DNA of 64,000 nt from assembly GCF_009646095.1 (NCBI RefSeq), contig NZ_CP045725.1, forward strand, positions 2,232,001-2,296,000. The letters are read 5' to 3'. The DNA comes from Raineyella fluvialis. Its GTDB lineage: Bacteria > Actinomycetota > Actinomycetes > Propionibacteriales > Propionibacteriaceae. The translations under genes were made by a program, and so were the position numbers. Shown in pieces: positions 17,696-25,843 of the stretch. How positions within the stretch are numbered: position 1 is the stretch's first letter; the number at the start of each line of letters is the position of its first letter. The notes under the pieces were generated by a model, which did not search any database, was not told the origin of the DNA, and worked only from the letters and a program-made list of their open reading frames with translations.

Positions 17696-18010
17696 ATGGC
17701 ACAGGACAACGAGATCGCCGCTCTCCAGCGGCAGATCGAACAGCTCACCGCTCGGCTCGCCGCGGCGGAGAAGCGGATCACGGACTTCGACCAGATGGCC
17801 GATGTCTTCGCCGAGGAGCACAAGGTCGACGAGGACACCATGATGGTCATCTCGGCCGCCGTGGCAGCCGTTCTCGGGCATCGGGCCAAGATCCGTCAGG
17901 TCCAGTTCCACGAGGGGTCGGGCTGGGTCTCCGCGGGCCGCATGGAGGTCCAGGACCACCGGAAGACCCAGGCGCGTCCGGCCGCCCAGAACCCGCTCAC
18001 GCTGCACTGA
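17696..18010 (+). CDS. Small unknown protein of the transcarboxylase operon, 104 residues
   Basis: Lies between the 12S and biotinyl 1.3S genes. The N-terminus (about 4-40) is a strong heptad coiled coil (EIAALQRQIEQLTARLAAAEKRI). The rest (HKVDEDTMMVISAAVAAVLGHRAKIRQVQF, then GSGWVSAGRMEVQDHR) resembles small accessory or tail segments found beside other biotin-dependent decarboxylases. Role is unknown. Position suggests an assembly or accessory subunit of transcarboxylase. ATG 17696 lies 13 bases after 12S, with GGGAGCTGACG upstream. Confidence 0.75.
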   Translation: MAQDNEIAALQRQIEQLTARLAAAEKRITDFDQMADVFAEEHKVDEDTMMVISAAVAAVLGHRAKIRQVQFHEGSGWVSAGRMEVQDHRKTQARPAAQNPLTLH

Positions 18011-18027
18011 GGACGAGGAGGAACAAG

Positions 18028-18395
18028 ATGAGACTCAAGGTGACAGTCAACGGAACCCCGTACGACGTCGATGTCGAGGTCGAGCAGTCGCACCCCTCGC
18101 TCGGTGACCTGGGCGTGATCGGTGCGTACACCGGCCCCGCCCCACCGCGCCCGTGACGTCGACGATGCCGGCGGCCAGTGCGAACTCGATCGTCGCCCCG
18201 CTGGCCGGATCCGTCGCGCGGATCATGGTCGAGGAGGGCCAGACGATCACGGCGGGCCAGGTGCTCGTGGTGCTCGAGGCGATGAAGATGGAGACCGAGA
18301 TCACCGCGCCGTCGGACGGCACGGTCGGCTCGATCCTCGTCGAGGTCGGCGACGCCGTCCAGGGCGGCCAGGCCCTGATCTCCCTGGCCGACTAG
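18028..18395 (+). pseudogene. Transcarboxylase 1.3S biotinyl subunit, one-base frameshift
   Basis: Biotin carboxyl carrier linking 12S and 5S. From ATG 18028 (GAGGAGG upstream) the frame encodes the conserved start MRLKVTVNGTPYDVDVEVEQ but reaches TGA at about 18154 in the Pro/Ala linker. The biotinyl domain follows in another frame, with EAMKMETEI (biotin Lys at 18285-18287) and [13 protein letters not shown], to the stop at 18393-18395. One extra C in the run 18140-18143 would restore a single ~122-residue protein, the size of Propionibacterium 1.3S (123). Since transcarboxylase is central here, sequence error is the most likely cause. If real, the biotinyl part could only start from GTG 18153 or an internal ATG. 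Confidence 0.85.
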
Positions 18396-18423
18396 CGGCA
18401 CGGCCGGACCAGAGCGGCTCAGC

Positions 18424-18462
18424 GGGGGATCGGTCGGAGGCAGTGCCTCCGACCGATCCCCC
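18424..18462. terminator. Perfect 17-bp hairpin between 1.3S and SDR genes
   Basis: Stem 18424-18440 pairs fully with 18446-18462 around loop CAGTG. No U tract follows, as usual in high-GC actinobacteria. It lies between convergent genes and can serve both. Confidence 0.88.
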
Positions 18463-18467
18463 GTCGC

Positions 18468-19235
18468 TCATTCCTCGGCCCGCAGGATCTTGTGCGCCGC
18501 GGGCTGGACGCGGGGCCGGACCACCATCCGGTCGATGTTGACGTGGGCTGGCAGGGACGCGACGAACCCGATGCAGGAGGCGACGTCCTCGGCCGTGAGG
18601 ACACCCTCGACGCCCTGGTAGACCTTGTCCGCGCGCTCCTGGTCGCCGTCGAACCGCACCAGCGAGAAGTCCGTACGGACCATGCCCGGCGCGATCTCCA
18701 CCACCCGCAGCGGTCGGTCGTACATCTCCAGGCGCATCGCTTGGGTCATCGCGCGCTCGGCGGCCTTGGCGCCGCAGTAGCCGGCGCCGCCCTCGTACCC
18801 ACCGTCCGCGGCGACGGATGTGACGAAGACGACCTGGCCGCGCCCGCCCTCGGCGGCGAGTAGCGCCGGGGTGAGCGCCCGGGTGACCCGGGCCGCCCCG
18901 AGCACGTTCATGTCGTACATCTGCTGCCAATTGTCGAGGTCGGCGTCCTCCACCGGGGCAAGGCCGAGGGCGCCGCCGGCGTTGTTGACCAGCAGTTCGA
19001 CGCGGGGCCCGGCCGCTGCCGCCAGTGCCTGTACCGAGGCTTCATCGGTGACGTCGCACACCTGGACGTGGCCGCCGATCTCGTCGGCGATCTCCCGGAG
19101 CCGCTCCTCGCGACGGGCGGCGCAGATGACCTCGTATCCCTGGGCGGCGAGAGTGCGGGCCGTGGCGGCACCGATGCCGCTGCTGGCCCCGGTGACGACG
19201 GCGATCGGACGGGCGGGTGTGGCGGGAGCGTTCAT
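18468..19235 (-). CDS. Short-chain dehydrogenase/reductase (YdfG/serine dehydrogenase-like)
   Basis: 255-residue classical SDR. Cofactor motif [12 protein letters not shown] near residues 15-26, ARREER after strand 2 (suggesting NADP), NNAGGALGL, catalytic Ser in VTSVA and YCGAK (Tyr-x-x-x-Lys). The closest characterised group is the YdfG type, acting on hydroxy acids such as serine or 3-hydroxypropionate; the substrate here is not known. CATACT (19242-19247 on this strand) ends 6 bases before ATG 19235, indicating a leaderless transcript. Single-gene unit. Confidence 0.88.
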   Translation of the reverse strand: MNAPATPARPIAVVTGASSGIGAATARTLAAQGYEVICAARREERLREIADEIGGHVQVCDVTDEASVQALAAAAGPRVELLVNNAGGALGLAPVEDADLDNWQQMYDMNVLGAARVTRALTPALLAAEGGRGQVVFVTSVAADGGYEGGAGYCGAKAAERAMTQAMRLEMYDRPLRVVEIAPGMVRTDFSLVRFDGDQERADKVYQGVEGVLTAEDVASCIGFVASLPAHVNIDRMVVRPRVQPAAHKILRAEE

Positions 19236-19320
19236 GTCCGGAGTATGCCCGGCTCCGGGGCCGCCGGGAAGTGTGGGGCCGCTGGCGGCGCCCCGACCGG
19301 CGCCCACTAGGCTTCGCACC

Positions 19321-20070
19321 ATGACTGCAAAGCTGATCCTGCTGCGCCACGGCGAAAGCGAGTGGAACGCCAAGAATCTCTTCACCGGCTGGGTCGATGT
19401 CGACATCAACGACAAGGGCAAGGCCGAGGCCCAGCGCGGCGGCGAGCTGCTCGCCGCCGAGGGCCTCCTCCCCGAGGTGCTGTTCACCTCGACCCTGAAG
19501 CGGGCCATCCACACGGCCGAGATCGCCCTGCGCACCTGCGATCGCCACTGGATCCCGGTGGAGCGCTCCTGGCGCCTCAACGAACGCCACTACGGTGCCC
19601 TCCAGGGCAAGAACAAGACCGAGATCCGCGACGAGTTCGGCGAGGACCAGTTCATGCTGTGGCGCCGCTCGTACGACCAGCCGCCGCCGGTGCTGGCCGC
19701 CGACGACAAGTGGTCGCAGTACAACGACCCGCAGTTCGCCGACCTGCCTAGCGAGATCCGTCCCCGGACCGAGTGCCTGAAGGACGTCGTCTTCCGCATG
19801 CTGCCGTTCTGGTACGACCGGATCGTCCCCGAGCTGAGTGCCGGCCGGACGGTGCTCGTCACCGCCCACGGCAACTCCCTGCGCGCCCTGGTCAAGCACC
19901 TGGACGGGATCTCCGACGAGGCCATCTCCGGGCTCAACATCCCGACCGGCATCCCGCTGTTCTACGAGCTGGACGAGGACATGAAGCCCACCGTGCCCGG
20001 CGGCCGCTACCTCGACCCGGAGGCCGCCAAGGCCTCCATCGAGGCGGTCAAGAACCAAGGCAAGAAGTAG
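19321..20070 (+). CDS. gpmA: 2,3-bisphosphoglycerate-dependent phosphoglycerate mutase
   Basis: Glycolytic interconversion of 3- and 2-phosphoglycerate in the cytoplasm. 249 residues. RHGES at 9-13 holds the phosphohistidine (H10). [23 protein letters not shown] and [14 protein letters not shown] are diagnostic of the dPGM family. TAGGCT at 19308-19313 ends 7 bases before ATG 19321, so the mRNA is probably leaderless. Convergent with phoU, sharing a terminator hairpin. Confidence 0.96.
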   Translation: MTAKLILLRHGESEWNAKNLFTGWVDVDINDKGKAEAQRGGELLAAEGLLPEVLFTSTLKRAIHTAEIALRTCDRHWIPVERSWRLNERHYGALQGKNKTEIRDEFGEDQFMLWRRSYDQPPPVLAADDKWSQYNDPQFADLPSEIRPRTECLKDVVFRMLPFWYDRIVPELSAGRTVLVTAHGNSLRALVKHLDGISDEAISGLNIPTGIPLFYELDEDMKPTVPGGRYLDPEAAKASIEAVKNQGKK

Positions 20071-20082
20071 TAGTACTCCCGT

Positions 20083-20126
20083 TCGTCACCGGGGACCGGC
20101 TCAGACCGGGTCGTCCCCGGTGACGA
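20083..20126. terminator. 14-bp hairpin between gpmA and phoU
   Basis: TCGTCACCGGGGAC (20083-20096) pairs perfectly with 20113-20126 around a 16-base loop. The right arm lies inside the last codons of phoU and the loop contains its stop codon, so one structure may end both convergent transcripts. Confidence 0.8.
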
Positions 20127-20745
20127 CATAGACCATTCGCTCCGCGATCTCCACGGCATGGTCGGCGATCCGCTCGTAGTAACGGCCCAGCAGGGCACTG
20201 TCGACGGCCGCCTCCACGGTGTGGCTCCAGCTACCGTCGACCAGTGACTTGAACTGATCGCGGCGCAGTTCGTCCATCACCTTGTCCTCGGCGGCGAGCT
20301 TGCCCGCCGTGTCGACGTCGAGGTTGCGCAGCATCGCTCCGGCGTCGGCCACCATCGATCCCGCCACGTCGGCCATCTGGCGGAAGTTGTCCTGGAGCGT
20401 GTCCGGGACCGCGCAGGCGGGGAACCGCAGCCGGGCGATCTTGGCGACGTGGGCCGCGAGGTCGCCCATCCGGGTCAGCTCGCCCAGCATCCGGATCGCC
20501 GAGAACACCGTCCTCAGCTCCCCGGCGACGGGAGCCTGGCGCGCGAGCATCGAGAAGGTCCGCTTCTCCAGCTCCTCGGCGAGGTCGTCGATCATCCGGT
20601 CGTTGGAGATCACCTGCTCGGCCAGTGAGAGGTCGCTGGTCAGCAAGGCCGTGGTGGCATCGGCGAGTGCCGTGTGCACCAGGTCGACCATCCGGGCCAG
20701 GTCTGCCATCGTCTCGCGCAGCTGCTCACGGTAGGTGTCGCGCAC
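20101..20745 (-). CDS. phoU: Phosphate transport regulator PhoU
   Basis: 214-residue two-bundle helical protein that links the Pst transporter to the phosphate-sensing kinase and damps the Pho response. Tandem PhoU repeats are visible, with E-x-x-x-D metal-binding-type motifs (NDRMIDDLAEELE, AEDKVMDELRRD) and YYERIADHAVEIAERM at the C-terminus. GTG at 20745 (VRDTYREQL, the conserved start) has GAGGAGG six bases upstream; ATG at 20772 would add a short non-conserved tail. Divergent from senX3, with a PHO box between them. The stop codon sits in the terminator hairpin shared with gpmA. Confidence 0.92.
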   Translation of the reverse strand: MRDTYREQLRETMADLARMVDLVHTALADATTALLTSDLSLAEQVISNDRMIDDLAEELEKRTFSMLARQAPVAGELRTVFSAIRMLGELTRMGDLAAHVAKIARLRFPACAVPDTLQDNFRQMADVAGSMVADAGAMLRNLDVDTAGKLAAEDKVMDELRRDQFKSLVDGSWSHTVEAAVDSALLGRYYERIADHAVEIAERMVYVVTGDDPV

Positions 20746-21001
20746 CACCGGCCTCCTCTCGTGTTCCACCATCGGCTCCGACGGCTCCGGCTCCGGGACG
20801 TCGCGCCATGCCCGCCGTCGGCGGATCCTGCCCCGTCCCGGATCGTCCCTGGTCACTGTCCTGCCGTCCTGTCTCTACAGCGGGGTGACAAGCAAATATA
20901 GCCCGTCCTAATATCTGCGGGCGCAGAGGCCCGGTGGTGAGGCCGTCGGCGCCGCTTGCCGGAGGGTATCCCGGCCGGGGTGCTGACCCGCCCACCTGGG
21001 C

Positions 21002-21071
21002 TGAACACCGCGTGAACACTGGATGAACCGGGCACGACGCAATTGGGGTGGCTGTCGCTCGCCCGTATGAT
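21002..21071 (+). promoter_or_regulatory. PHO box and promoter of senX3-regX3
   Basis: TGAAC occurs at 21002-21006, 21013-21017 and 21024-21028, exactly 11 bases apart (GTTCA units on the minus strand), the form of a PhoP/RegX3 box. Downstream are TTGGGG (21043-21048) as -35, 17 bases, then TATGAT (21066-21071) as -10. The GTG start of senX3 at 21079 is 7 bases further, so the transcript begins at or next to the start codon. This suggests auto-activation upstream of -35. Confidence 0.8.
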
Positions 21072-21078
21072 CTGGCCT

Positions 21079-22284
21079 GTGAATGCCTACCTCGTCGCTG
21101 TCGGTGGCCTCGTGGTGGGTGTCCTCATCGGGGTCGCGATGATGGCACTGCGGGCCCGGGCCGACCGGCTGCGCGAGGAGCGCGTCCGGGCCGAGATGGC
21201 CGCCCGGGTGACCGTACGACCCGAGGTCTCGCGCGTGCTGAACGTGTTGCGTTCCGGCGCGATGGTGGTCGGGCCGCACGACGAGGTCCTCCAGTCGACG
21301 GCGCAGGCCCGTACGCTCGGCGTCGTCCGCGGTGCGCGGGTCGTCGTCCCGGCAGTCCTCACCCTGGTGCGTGCGGTCCGCCAGGACCGCCAGCCCCGCA
21401 GCACCGAACTGGACCTCAAGCGTGAGGGGCTCACCAGCCTGCATGTGATGGCGCGGGTCGCCCCGCTGGACGACCGGACCATGCTGGTCCTCGTCGAGGA
21501 CCGGACAGCCGCCCGTCGCGTCGACGAGACGCGGCGTGACTTCGTCGCGAACGTCTCGCACGAGCTGAAGACGCCGATCGGCGCGGTGACACTCCTGGCC
21601 GAGACCCTCGAGGATGCCGCGGACAGCCCCGATGACGTCCGCCGCTTCGCCCGCCGCCTGCAGATCGAGGGGGGCCGGCTGTCGGATCTGGTCCGCCAGA
21701 TCATCGACCTCAGCCGCCTGCAGTCCGATGATCCGCTGCTCGATCTCAACGAGGTCCTCGTCGACGACGTGATCACCGACGCCGTGGACCGTAACCGGGT
21801 CGACGCCGACGACCGACACGTGACCCTCACCGTGGCGGGCAGGTCCGATCTGGAGGTGTTCGGTGACCAGGAGCAACTGACCATCGCGGTCTGCAACCTG
21901 ATCGAGAACGCCATCATGTACTCCGAGCGCGGGGCTCGGGTCGCCGTCGCCGCCCGCGCCGTGGCGGTCGGTGAGGAGGACTTCGTCGAGATCAGCGTCT
22001 CGGACAACGGCATCGGCATCCCCGAGGACGAGGTGCAGCGCATCTTCGAGCGTTTCTACAGGGTCGACTACGCGCGCAGCAGGGACAACGGGGGGACCGG
22101 TCTCGGCCTGTCGATCGTCAAGCACATCGCCGCCGCCCATGGCGGCTACGTGCATGTCTGGAGCAAGCTGGGGCAGGGCTCCACGTTCACGATCCGGATC
22201 CCCCGGCACCATGAGCGGGAGGCCGTCGATGGCCCCTCCGCGGCCGACCAGGCCACCACCCACTCCCAGGAGGTAGACGGATGA
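21079..22284 (+). CDS. senX3: Phosphate-sensing histidine kinase SenX3
   Basis: 401 residues. One N-terminal transmembrane segment (about 3-23) is followed by a short PAS-like region, a HisKA domain with H161 in FVANVSHELKTP, and an HATPase domain with NLIENAIMYS (N box), DNGIGIPEDE (G1), FERFYRVD (F box) and GTGLGLSI (G2). Autophosphorylates and signals to RegX3 on phosphate limitation, normally held off by Pst/PhoU. GTG 21079 is chosen from the promoter spacing; an earlier TTG at 21043 would overlap the -35. Overlaps regX3 by ATGA (22281-22284). Confidence 0.93.
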   Translation: MNAYLVAVGGLVVGVLIGVAMMALRARADRLREERVRAEMAARVTVRPEVSRVLNVLRSGAMVVGPHDEVLQSTAQARTLGVVRGARVVVPAVLTLVRAVRQDRQPRSTELDLKREGLTSLHVMARVAPLDDRTMLVLVEDRTAARRVDETRRDFVANVSHELKTPIGAVTLLAETLEDAADSPDDVRRFARRLQIEGGRLSDLVRQIIDLSRLQSDDPLLDLNEVLVDDVITDAVDRNRVDADDRHVTLTVAGRSDLEVFGDQEQLTIAVCNLIENAIMYSERGARVAVAARAVAVGEEDFVEISVSDNGIGIPEDEVQRIFERFYRVDYARSRDNGGTGLGLSIVKHIAAAHGGYVHVWSKLGQGSTFTIRIPRHHEREAVDGPSAADQATTHSQEVDG

Positions 22285-22958
22285 CCCGAGTTCTCGTGAT
22301 CGAGGACGAGGAGTCCTATCGCGAAGCGCTGTCCTACATGCTGCGCAAGGAGGGTTTCGACGTGGTCGAGGCTCCCGACGGCACGGAGGGGCTGGCGGAG
22401 TTCGATCGGGGCGGTGCCGACATCGTGCTGCTGGACCTGATGATGCCGGGGATCTCCGGCACGGAGGTGTGTCGTCAGCTGCGTTTGCAGAGCTCCGTCC
22501 CGGTGATCATGGTGACCGCCCGGGACACCGAGGTGGACAAGGTCGTGGGTCTCGAACTCGGAGCCGACGACTACGTCACCAAGCCGTTCTCCCAGCGGGA
22601 ACTGCTCGCCCGGATCCGCGCCGTCCTCCGCCGCGGTCAGGAGGTCGAGCTCGTTCCCGACGTCATCGAGTCCGGAGGCGTACGGATGGACGTCGAACGC
22701 CACGAGGTCGCGGTGAACGGGGAGCCGGTCCGGCTGGCCCTGAAGGAGTTCGAGCTGCTCGAGATGCTGCTGCGCAACGCCGGCCGGGTGATGACCCGCG
22801 GCCAGCTCATCGATCGGGTGTGGGGTGCCGACTACGTCGGCGACACCAAGACCCTGGACGTCCATGTCAAGCGACTGCGCGCGAAGATCGAGGAGAACCC
22901 CGCTCGTCCGGTCCATCTGGTCACCGTCCGTGGTCTGGGGTACAAGTTCGAGGGCTGA
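22281..22958 (+). CDS. regX3: Response regulator RegX3
   Basis: 225-residue OmpR-family regulator. Receiver with acidic pair E8/D9, phospho-acceptor D52 (IVLLDLMMPG), T80-region VTARD and K102-region TKPFSQRE. The C-terminal winged helix has LKEFELLEMLLRNAGRVMTR and KTLDVHVKRLRAKIE. Activates phosphate-starvation genes through direct-repeat PHO boxes such as those before pstS and senX3. Translationally coupled to senX3 by a 4-base overlap. Confidence 0.95.
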   Translation: MTRVLVIEDEESYREALSYMLRKEGFDVVEAPDGTEGLAEFDRGGADIVLLDLMMPGISGTEVCRQLRLQSSVPVIMVTARDTEVDKVVGLELGADDYVTKPFSQRELLARIRAVLRRGQEVELVPDVIESGGVRMDVERHEVAVNGEPVRLALKEFELLEMLLRNAGRVMTRGQLIDRVWGADYVGDTKTLDVHVKRLRAKIEENPARPVHLVTVRGLGYKFEG

Positions 22959-23001
22959 GCCCGCCTCGTACGCCCCCAGCCTCGTACGGCCCCGACAGCG
23001 C

Positions 23002-23038
23002 ACCACCCCCGGCGGGAGGTCTCCCGGCCGGGGGTGGT
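23002..23038. terminator. Strong hairpin between regX3 and the LpqE-like gene
   Basis: ACCACCCCCGGC (23002-23013) pairs with 23027-23038. The enclosed GGGAG and CTCCC (23014-23018, 23021-23025) extend the stem with a single bulge. Serves convergent transcripts. Confidence 0.82.
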
Positions 23039-23082
23039 CTGCGTCTGCGGGTGGTGCCTGCGGTGGGGTGCCCAGGTCTGGG

Positions 23083-23763
23083 TCAGCCGTTCGTCTTCGG
23101 AGAGGCCGAAGCGGAGGGAGAGGCGGAGGCGGAGGCCGGGGCCGAAGCCGCCGCGGCGGCGGAGGCGGAAGCCGACGTGGAGGGCGACATGGTGGCGAAG
23201 TCGGGCTTCGTCGCGTCGATGACGGGGACCCGTACGGTCAGCCTGCCGTTGTTCTGGAAGGTGAGGGTCAGTTCGACGTCGACGCCGGGGGTCAGCTTGG
23301 CCCCAGTGACGGCCGCGGTGCGCTCCTCGAGCCGGACCGGCTTCTCCACGGTGATCGCCAGCGGCTCAGGCAGGGCGACGCTCAGCGTGCCTGCGGCGTC
23401 ACCGTTGCTCTTGAGGGCGCGGCCGGACACCGACTGGAGGGTGTCGAGCGTCGGCTTGGCGGCGGTGGCCACCTGGCTGTTGCTGAAGGGGGTGCTCGAC
23501 GGCGAGGCGTAGAGGCTGCCGGCGAGGTGGGCCTGGGAACCGTCGGGCTGGGCGATGACCATGAGGTTGCGCACCTTGATGTCGCCGCGGCCCTGCTCGA
23601 CCTGGTGACCGCCGGCGAGGTCGGCGTTGATGCCCTCAGCCTGGGTGTACTGCTGCAGGGTCTGGTGTTCGAATCCCATGCGGCATCCCGCGAGCCCGAA
23701 GAGGGAGGCGGTGACAACAACGGCAACAGCGGCGCGCTTGGCGTGGTTCTTCAGGGTGGGCAC
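23083..23763 (-). CDS. LpqE-like lipoprotein
   Basis: 226 residues. N-terminal signal with lipobox LAGC (Cys27), so exported and lipid-anchored. The middle is a beta-rich domain ([21 protein letters not shown], then [20 protein letters not shown]) like the LpqE/PCuAC-type fold. The C-terminus is a Ser/Ala/Pro low-complexity tail. In mycobacteria lpqE is likewise divergent from carD. Function is uncertain; I did not see clear metal-binding Met/His clusters. GTG 23763 has GAGGAG about 9 bases upstream. Confidence 0.75.
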   Translation of the reverse strand: MPTLKNHAKRAAVAVVVTASLFGLAGCRMGFEHQTLQQYTQAEGINADLAGGHQVEQGRGDIKVRNLMVIAQPDGSQAHLAGSLYASPSSTPFSNSQVATAAKPTLDTLQSVSGRALKSNGDAAGTLSVALPEPLAITVEKPVRLEERTAAVTGAKLTPGVDVELTLTFQNNGRLTVRVPVIDATKPDFATMSPSTSASASAAAAASAPASASASPSASASPKTNG

Positions 23764-23940
23764 GATTCAGGACTCCTCGTTGGGCCAGGTCAGACTCGTG
23801 CACAGAGTAGCCAGAAAGGTGGGCGCCGGGCACATCGTTTGCCACGCTCGCCGTCACAATTCCGCGTCAATCCGCACCACGCTAACGCCTCCGAGGGGGG
23901 TCGTGCCAACTCGATCCGGGCGTGTCACGCACCCCCGTGA

Positions 23941-23946
23941 TAGAAT
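23941..23946 (+). promoter_or_regulatory. -10 element of carD
   Basis: TAGAAT, one of the best -10 hexamers in the window, about 22 bases before the carD ATG. Unlike most genes here, carD then has a short leader with GAAAGGGGA as ribosome site. Confidence 0.6.
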
Positions 23947-23968
23947 CGGCACGCGAAAGGGGACATGT

Positions 23969-24454
23969 ATGACGTTTGCAGTCGGTGAAACGGTGGTCTA
24001 CCCCAATCATGGGGCGGCCGTCATCGAGGACATGGAAACCCGCAAGATCAAGGGGGAGGACAAGCTCTACCTGGTGCTGAGGATCGTGGGCCAGAACGAT
24101 CTGGTGGTCCGCGTCCCAGCATGCAATCTCGACCTGGTCGGCGTTCGGGACGTCGTGGATGCCGATGGTCTGGAGAAGGTCTTCGAGGTGTTGCGCGCGC
24201 CGCACGCCGAGGAGCCCGCGAACTGGTCCCGTCGTTACAAGGCCAATCTGGAGAAGTTGCACTCCGGCAACGTGCTGAAGGTCGCTGAGGTCGTCCGTGA
24301 CCTGTGGCGGCGAGGCAATGATCGTGGCCTGTCCGCCGGTGAGAAGCGGATGCTGGTCAAGGCCCGGCAGGTGCTCGCGTCGGAGGTGGCCCTCGCCGAG
24401 AAGTGTGACGAGGTCCGCGCGGAGGAGTTGCTGGACGAGGTCCTCGCTTCCTGA
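23969..24454 (+). CDS. carD: RNA polymerase-binding transcription factor CarD
   Basis: 161 residues, the normal CarD length. The N-terminal RNA-polymerase-interacting Tudor-like domain (1-60: [13 protein letters not shown]) is followed by a helical DNA-binding domain (about 80-160: [12 protein letters not shown], and LSAGEKRML). CarD stabilises open promoter complexes at housekeeping promoters. ATG at 23969 is in frame; the ATG at 23965 is in another frame. Ten bases separate it from ispD, so it probably drives ispD-ispF as in mycobacteria. Confidence 0.96.
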   Translation: MTFAVGETVVYPNHGAAVIEDMETRKIKGEDKLYLVLRIVGQNDLVVRVPACNLDLVGVRDVVDADGLEKVFEVLRAPHAEEPANWSRRYKANLEKLHSGNVLKVAEVVRDLWRRGNDRGLSAGEKRMLVKARQVLASEVALAEKCDEVRAEELLDEVLAS

Positions 24455-24464
24455 TCTTCTCCCA

Positions 24465-25223
24465 ATGACATCTCTGCACAGTACGCAAGGCACCGCGTAC
24501 CCAGCGCATGAACCGGTCGTCGCCGTAGTGGTGGCGGCCGGTTCCGGCGTCCGGCTTGGGGAGGGTGGGCCGAAGGCCCTCCGCGACGTCGGTGGGCGCG
24601 CCCTCGTCGCGCACGCGCTCGATTCGCTCGCCGGCGGCGGGGTGTCCCGGGCCGTGATCGTCAGCCGGGCCGAGCTGGCTGCCGCCTTCGCCGACGCCCT
24701 CGCCGACGCCCCCATCCCGTGGACACTCACCGAGGGCGGTGCGGAACGCCAGGACTCCGTCGCCAACGGCCTCGCCGAGGCGGAGCGGGTCGCACCGGAC
24801 TCTCGCTACGTGTTGGTCCATGACGCGGCGCGCCCGTTCGTGCCGGCATCCGTGGTGGCCGCGGTGATCGCGGCCCTGCGAAGCGGCGCCTCCGCGGTGA
24901 TTCCCGCGATCCGCGTCATCGATACCATCCGCGTCGCCGACCCGCACCCCGGCGAGGCGACGGTGGTGGACCGGTCCCGTCTTAGGGCGGTCCAGACGCC
25001 GCAGGGTTTCGATCTCGCCACTCTCGTCCGGGCCCACGACCACGTACGATCCAAGGGTCTGGCCGTCACTGATGATGCGATGGCCTGCGAGGCGATAGGC
25101 GAGCATGTCACGCTCGTCGAGGGCTCGCGGGACTCACTGAAGATCACCGAGCCGTTCGACCTGCTGGTCGCCGAGGCGGTCTGGCGGCGTCGGACCGATG
25201 CTCTGGAAGGGACTGTCTGGTGA
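24465..25223 (+). CDS. ispD: 2-C-methyl-D-erythritol 4-phosphate cytidylyltransferase
   Basis: Third step of the MEP isoprenoid pathway: joins MEP and CTP to CDP-ME. 252 residues with a nucleotidyltransferase fold: [18 protein letters not shown] (CTP loop), [20 protein letters not shown] and the late [16 protein letters not shown] (metal and substrate site). The first ~17 residues are not conserved. Overlaps ispF by GTGA (25220-25223), so coupled translation is expected. Confidence 0.95.
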   Translation: MTSLHSTQGTAYPAHEPVVAVVVAAGSGVRLGEGGPKALRDVGGRALVAHALDSLAGGGVSRAVIVSRAELAAAFADALADAPIPWTLTEGGAERQDSVANGLAEAERVAPDSRYVLVHDAARPFVPASVVAAVIAALRSGASAVIPAIRVIDTIRVADPHPGEATVVDRSRLRAVQTPQGFDLATLVRAHDHVRSKGLAVTDDAMACEAIGEHVTLVEGSRDSLKITEPFDLLVAEAVWRRRTDALEGTVW

Positions 25224-25753
25224 ACCACGAACCGCTCCCCGTCGGCCCCGCCCGGATCCGGACCGGCATCGGCACCGACGTGCACCGCTTCGCCGAGGGC
25301 ATACCGATGTGGGTCGCCGGGCTGCACTTCCCTGAGGAGTCGTACGGTCTGGCCGGGCACTCCGACGGTGACGTGGCCTCACACGCCGTCTGTGACGCGC
25401 TGCTCTCCGCCGCCGGGCTGGGCGATCTCGGCTCCAACTACGGCACCTCGGACCCGGAGTGGGCGGGTGTGGGCGGGGTCGTGTTCCTTGCCGAGACGGC
25501 CCGCCGGGTGCGGGAGGCCGGCTGGGACATCGGCAACGTCGCCGTCCAGGTGGTCGGAGTCCGGCCCCGGATGGCCGCCCGTCGGACCGAGGCGGAGAAG
25601 GTGATGTCCGATGCCCTCGCGGCACCGGTGAGCGTCTCCGCCACCACCACGGACGGGCTGGGGTTCACCGGCCGGGGCGAAGGGCTGGCTGCCCTCGCCA
25701 CGGTGCTGCTGGTGCGCCGTGATCCGATCCGAGCCCGGCCGTCGCATCCCTGA
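25220..25753 (+). CDS. ispF: 2-C-methyl-D-erythritol 2,4-cyclodiphosphate synthase
   Basis: Fifth MEP-pathway step: cyclises CDP-ME 2-phosphate to MEcPP with CMP release. 177 residues; homotrimer in the family. Zinc-site motif GTDVHRF (Asp and His ligands), [12 protein letters not shown] (third ligand His) and [14 protein letters not shown] near the C-terminus are all intact. GTG 25220 overlaps the ispD stop. A short basic tail follows the core. Confidence 0.95.
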   Translation: MNHEPLPVGPARIRTGIGTDVHRFAEGIPMWVAGLHFPEESYGLAGHSDGDVASHAVCDALLSAAGLGDLGSNYGTSDPEWAGVGGVVFLAETARRVREAGWDIGNVAVQVVGVRPRMAARRTEAEKVMSDALAAPVSVSATTTDGLGFTGRGEGLAALATVLLVRRDPIRARPSHP

Positions 25754-25843
25754 CCTCGGCCCCAGTGTGGATCGCCGCCACCGGGTAGGTGGCCGGTTGG
25801 TAGATTGTTGCCCGCCTTCCATCCCATCGTCGAGGAGAAGCAA

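Noticed and set aside
16207-17889. 560-codon minus-strand open frame
   Set aside because: Antisense shadow of the 12S transcarboxylase gene; no homology-like motifs.
18130-18160. Programmed frameshifting to express the 1.3S subunit
   Set aside because: No classic slippery heptamer or stimulatory structure, and homologues are encoded in one frame; a lost C is simpler.
25754-25843. Riboswitch (ZTP or glycine type) before glyA
   Set aside because: The 90-base spacer shows no recognisable conserved core of either class.
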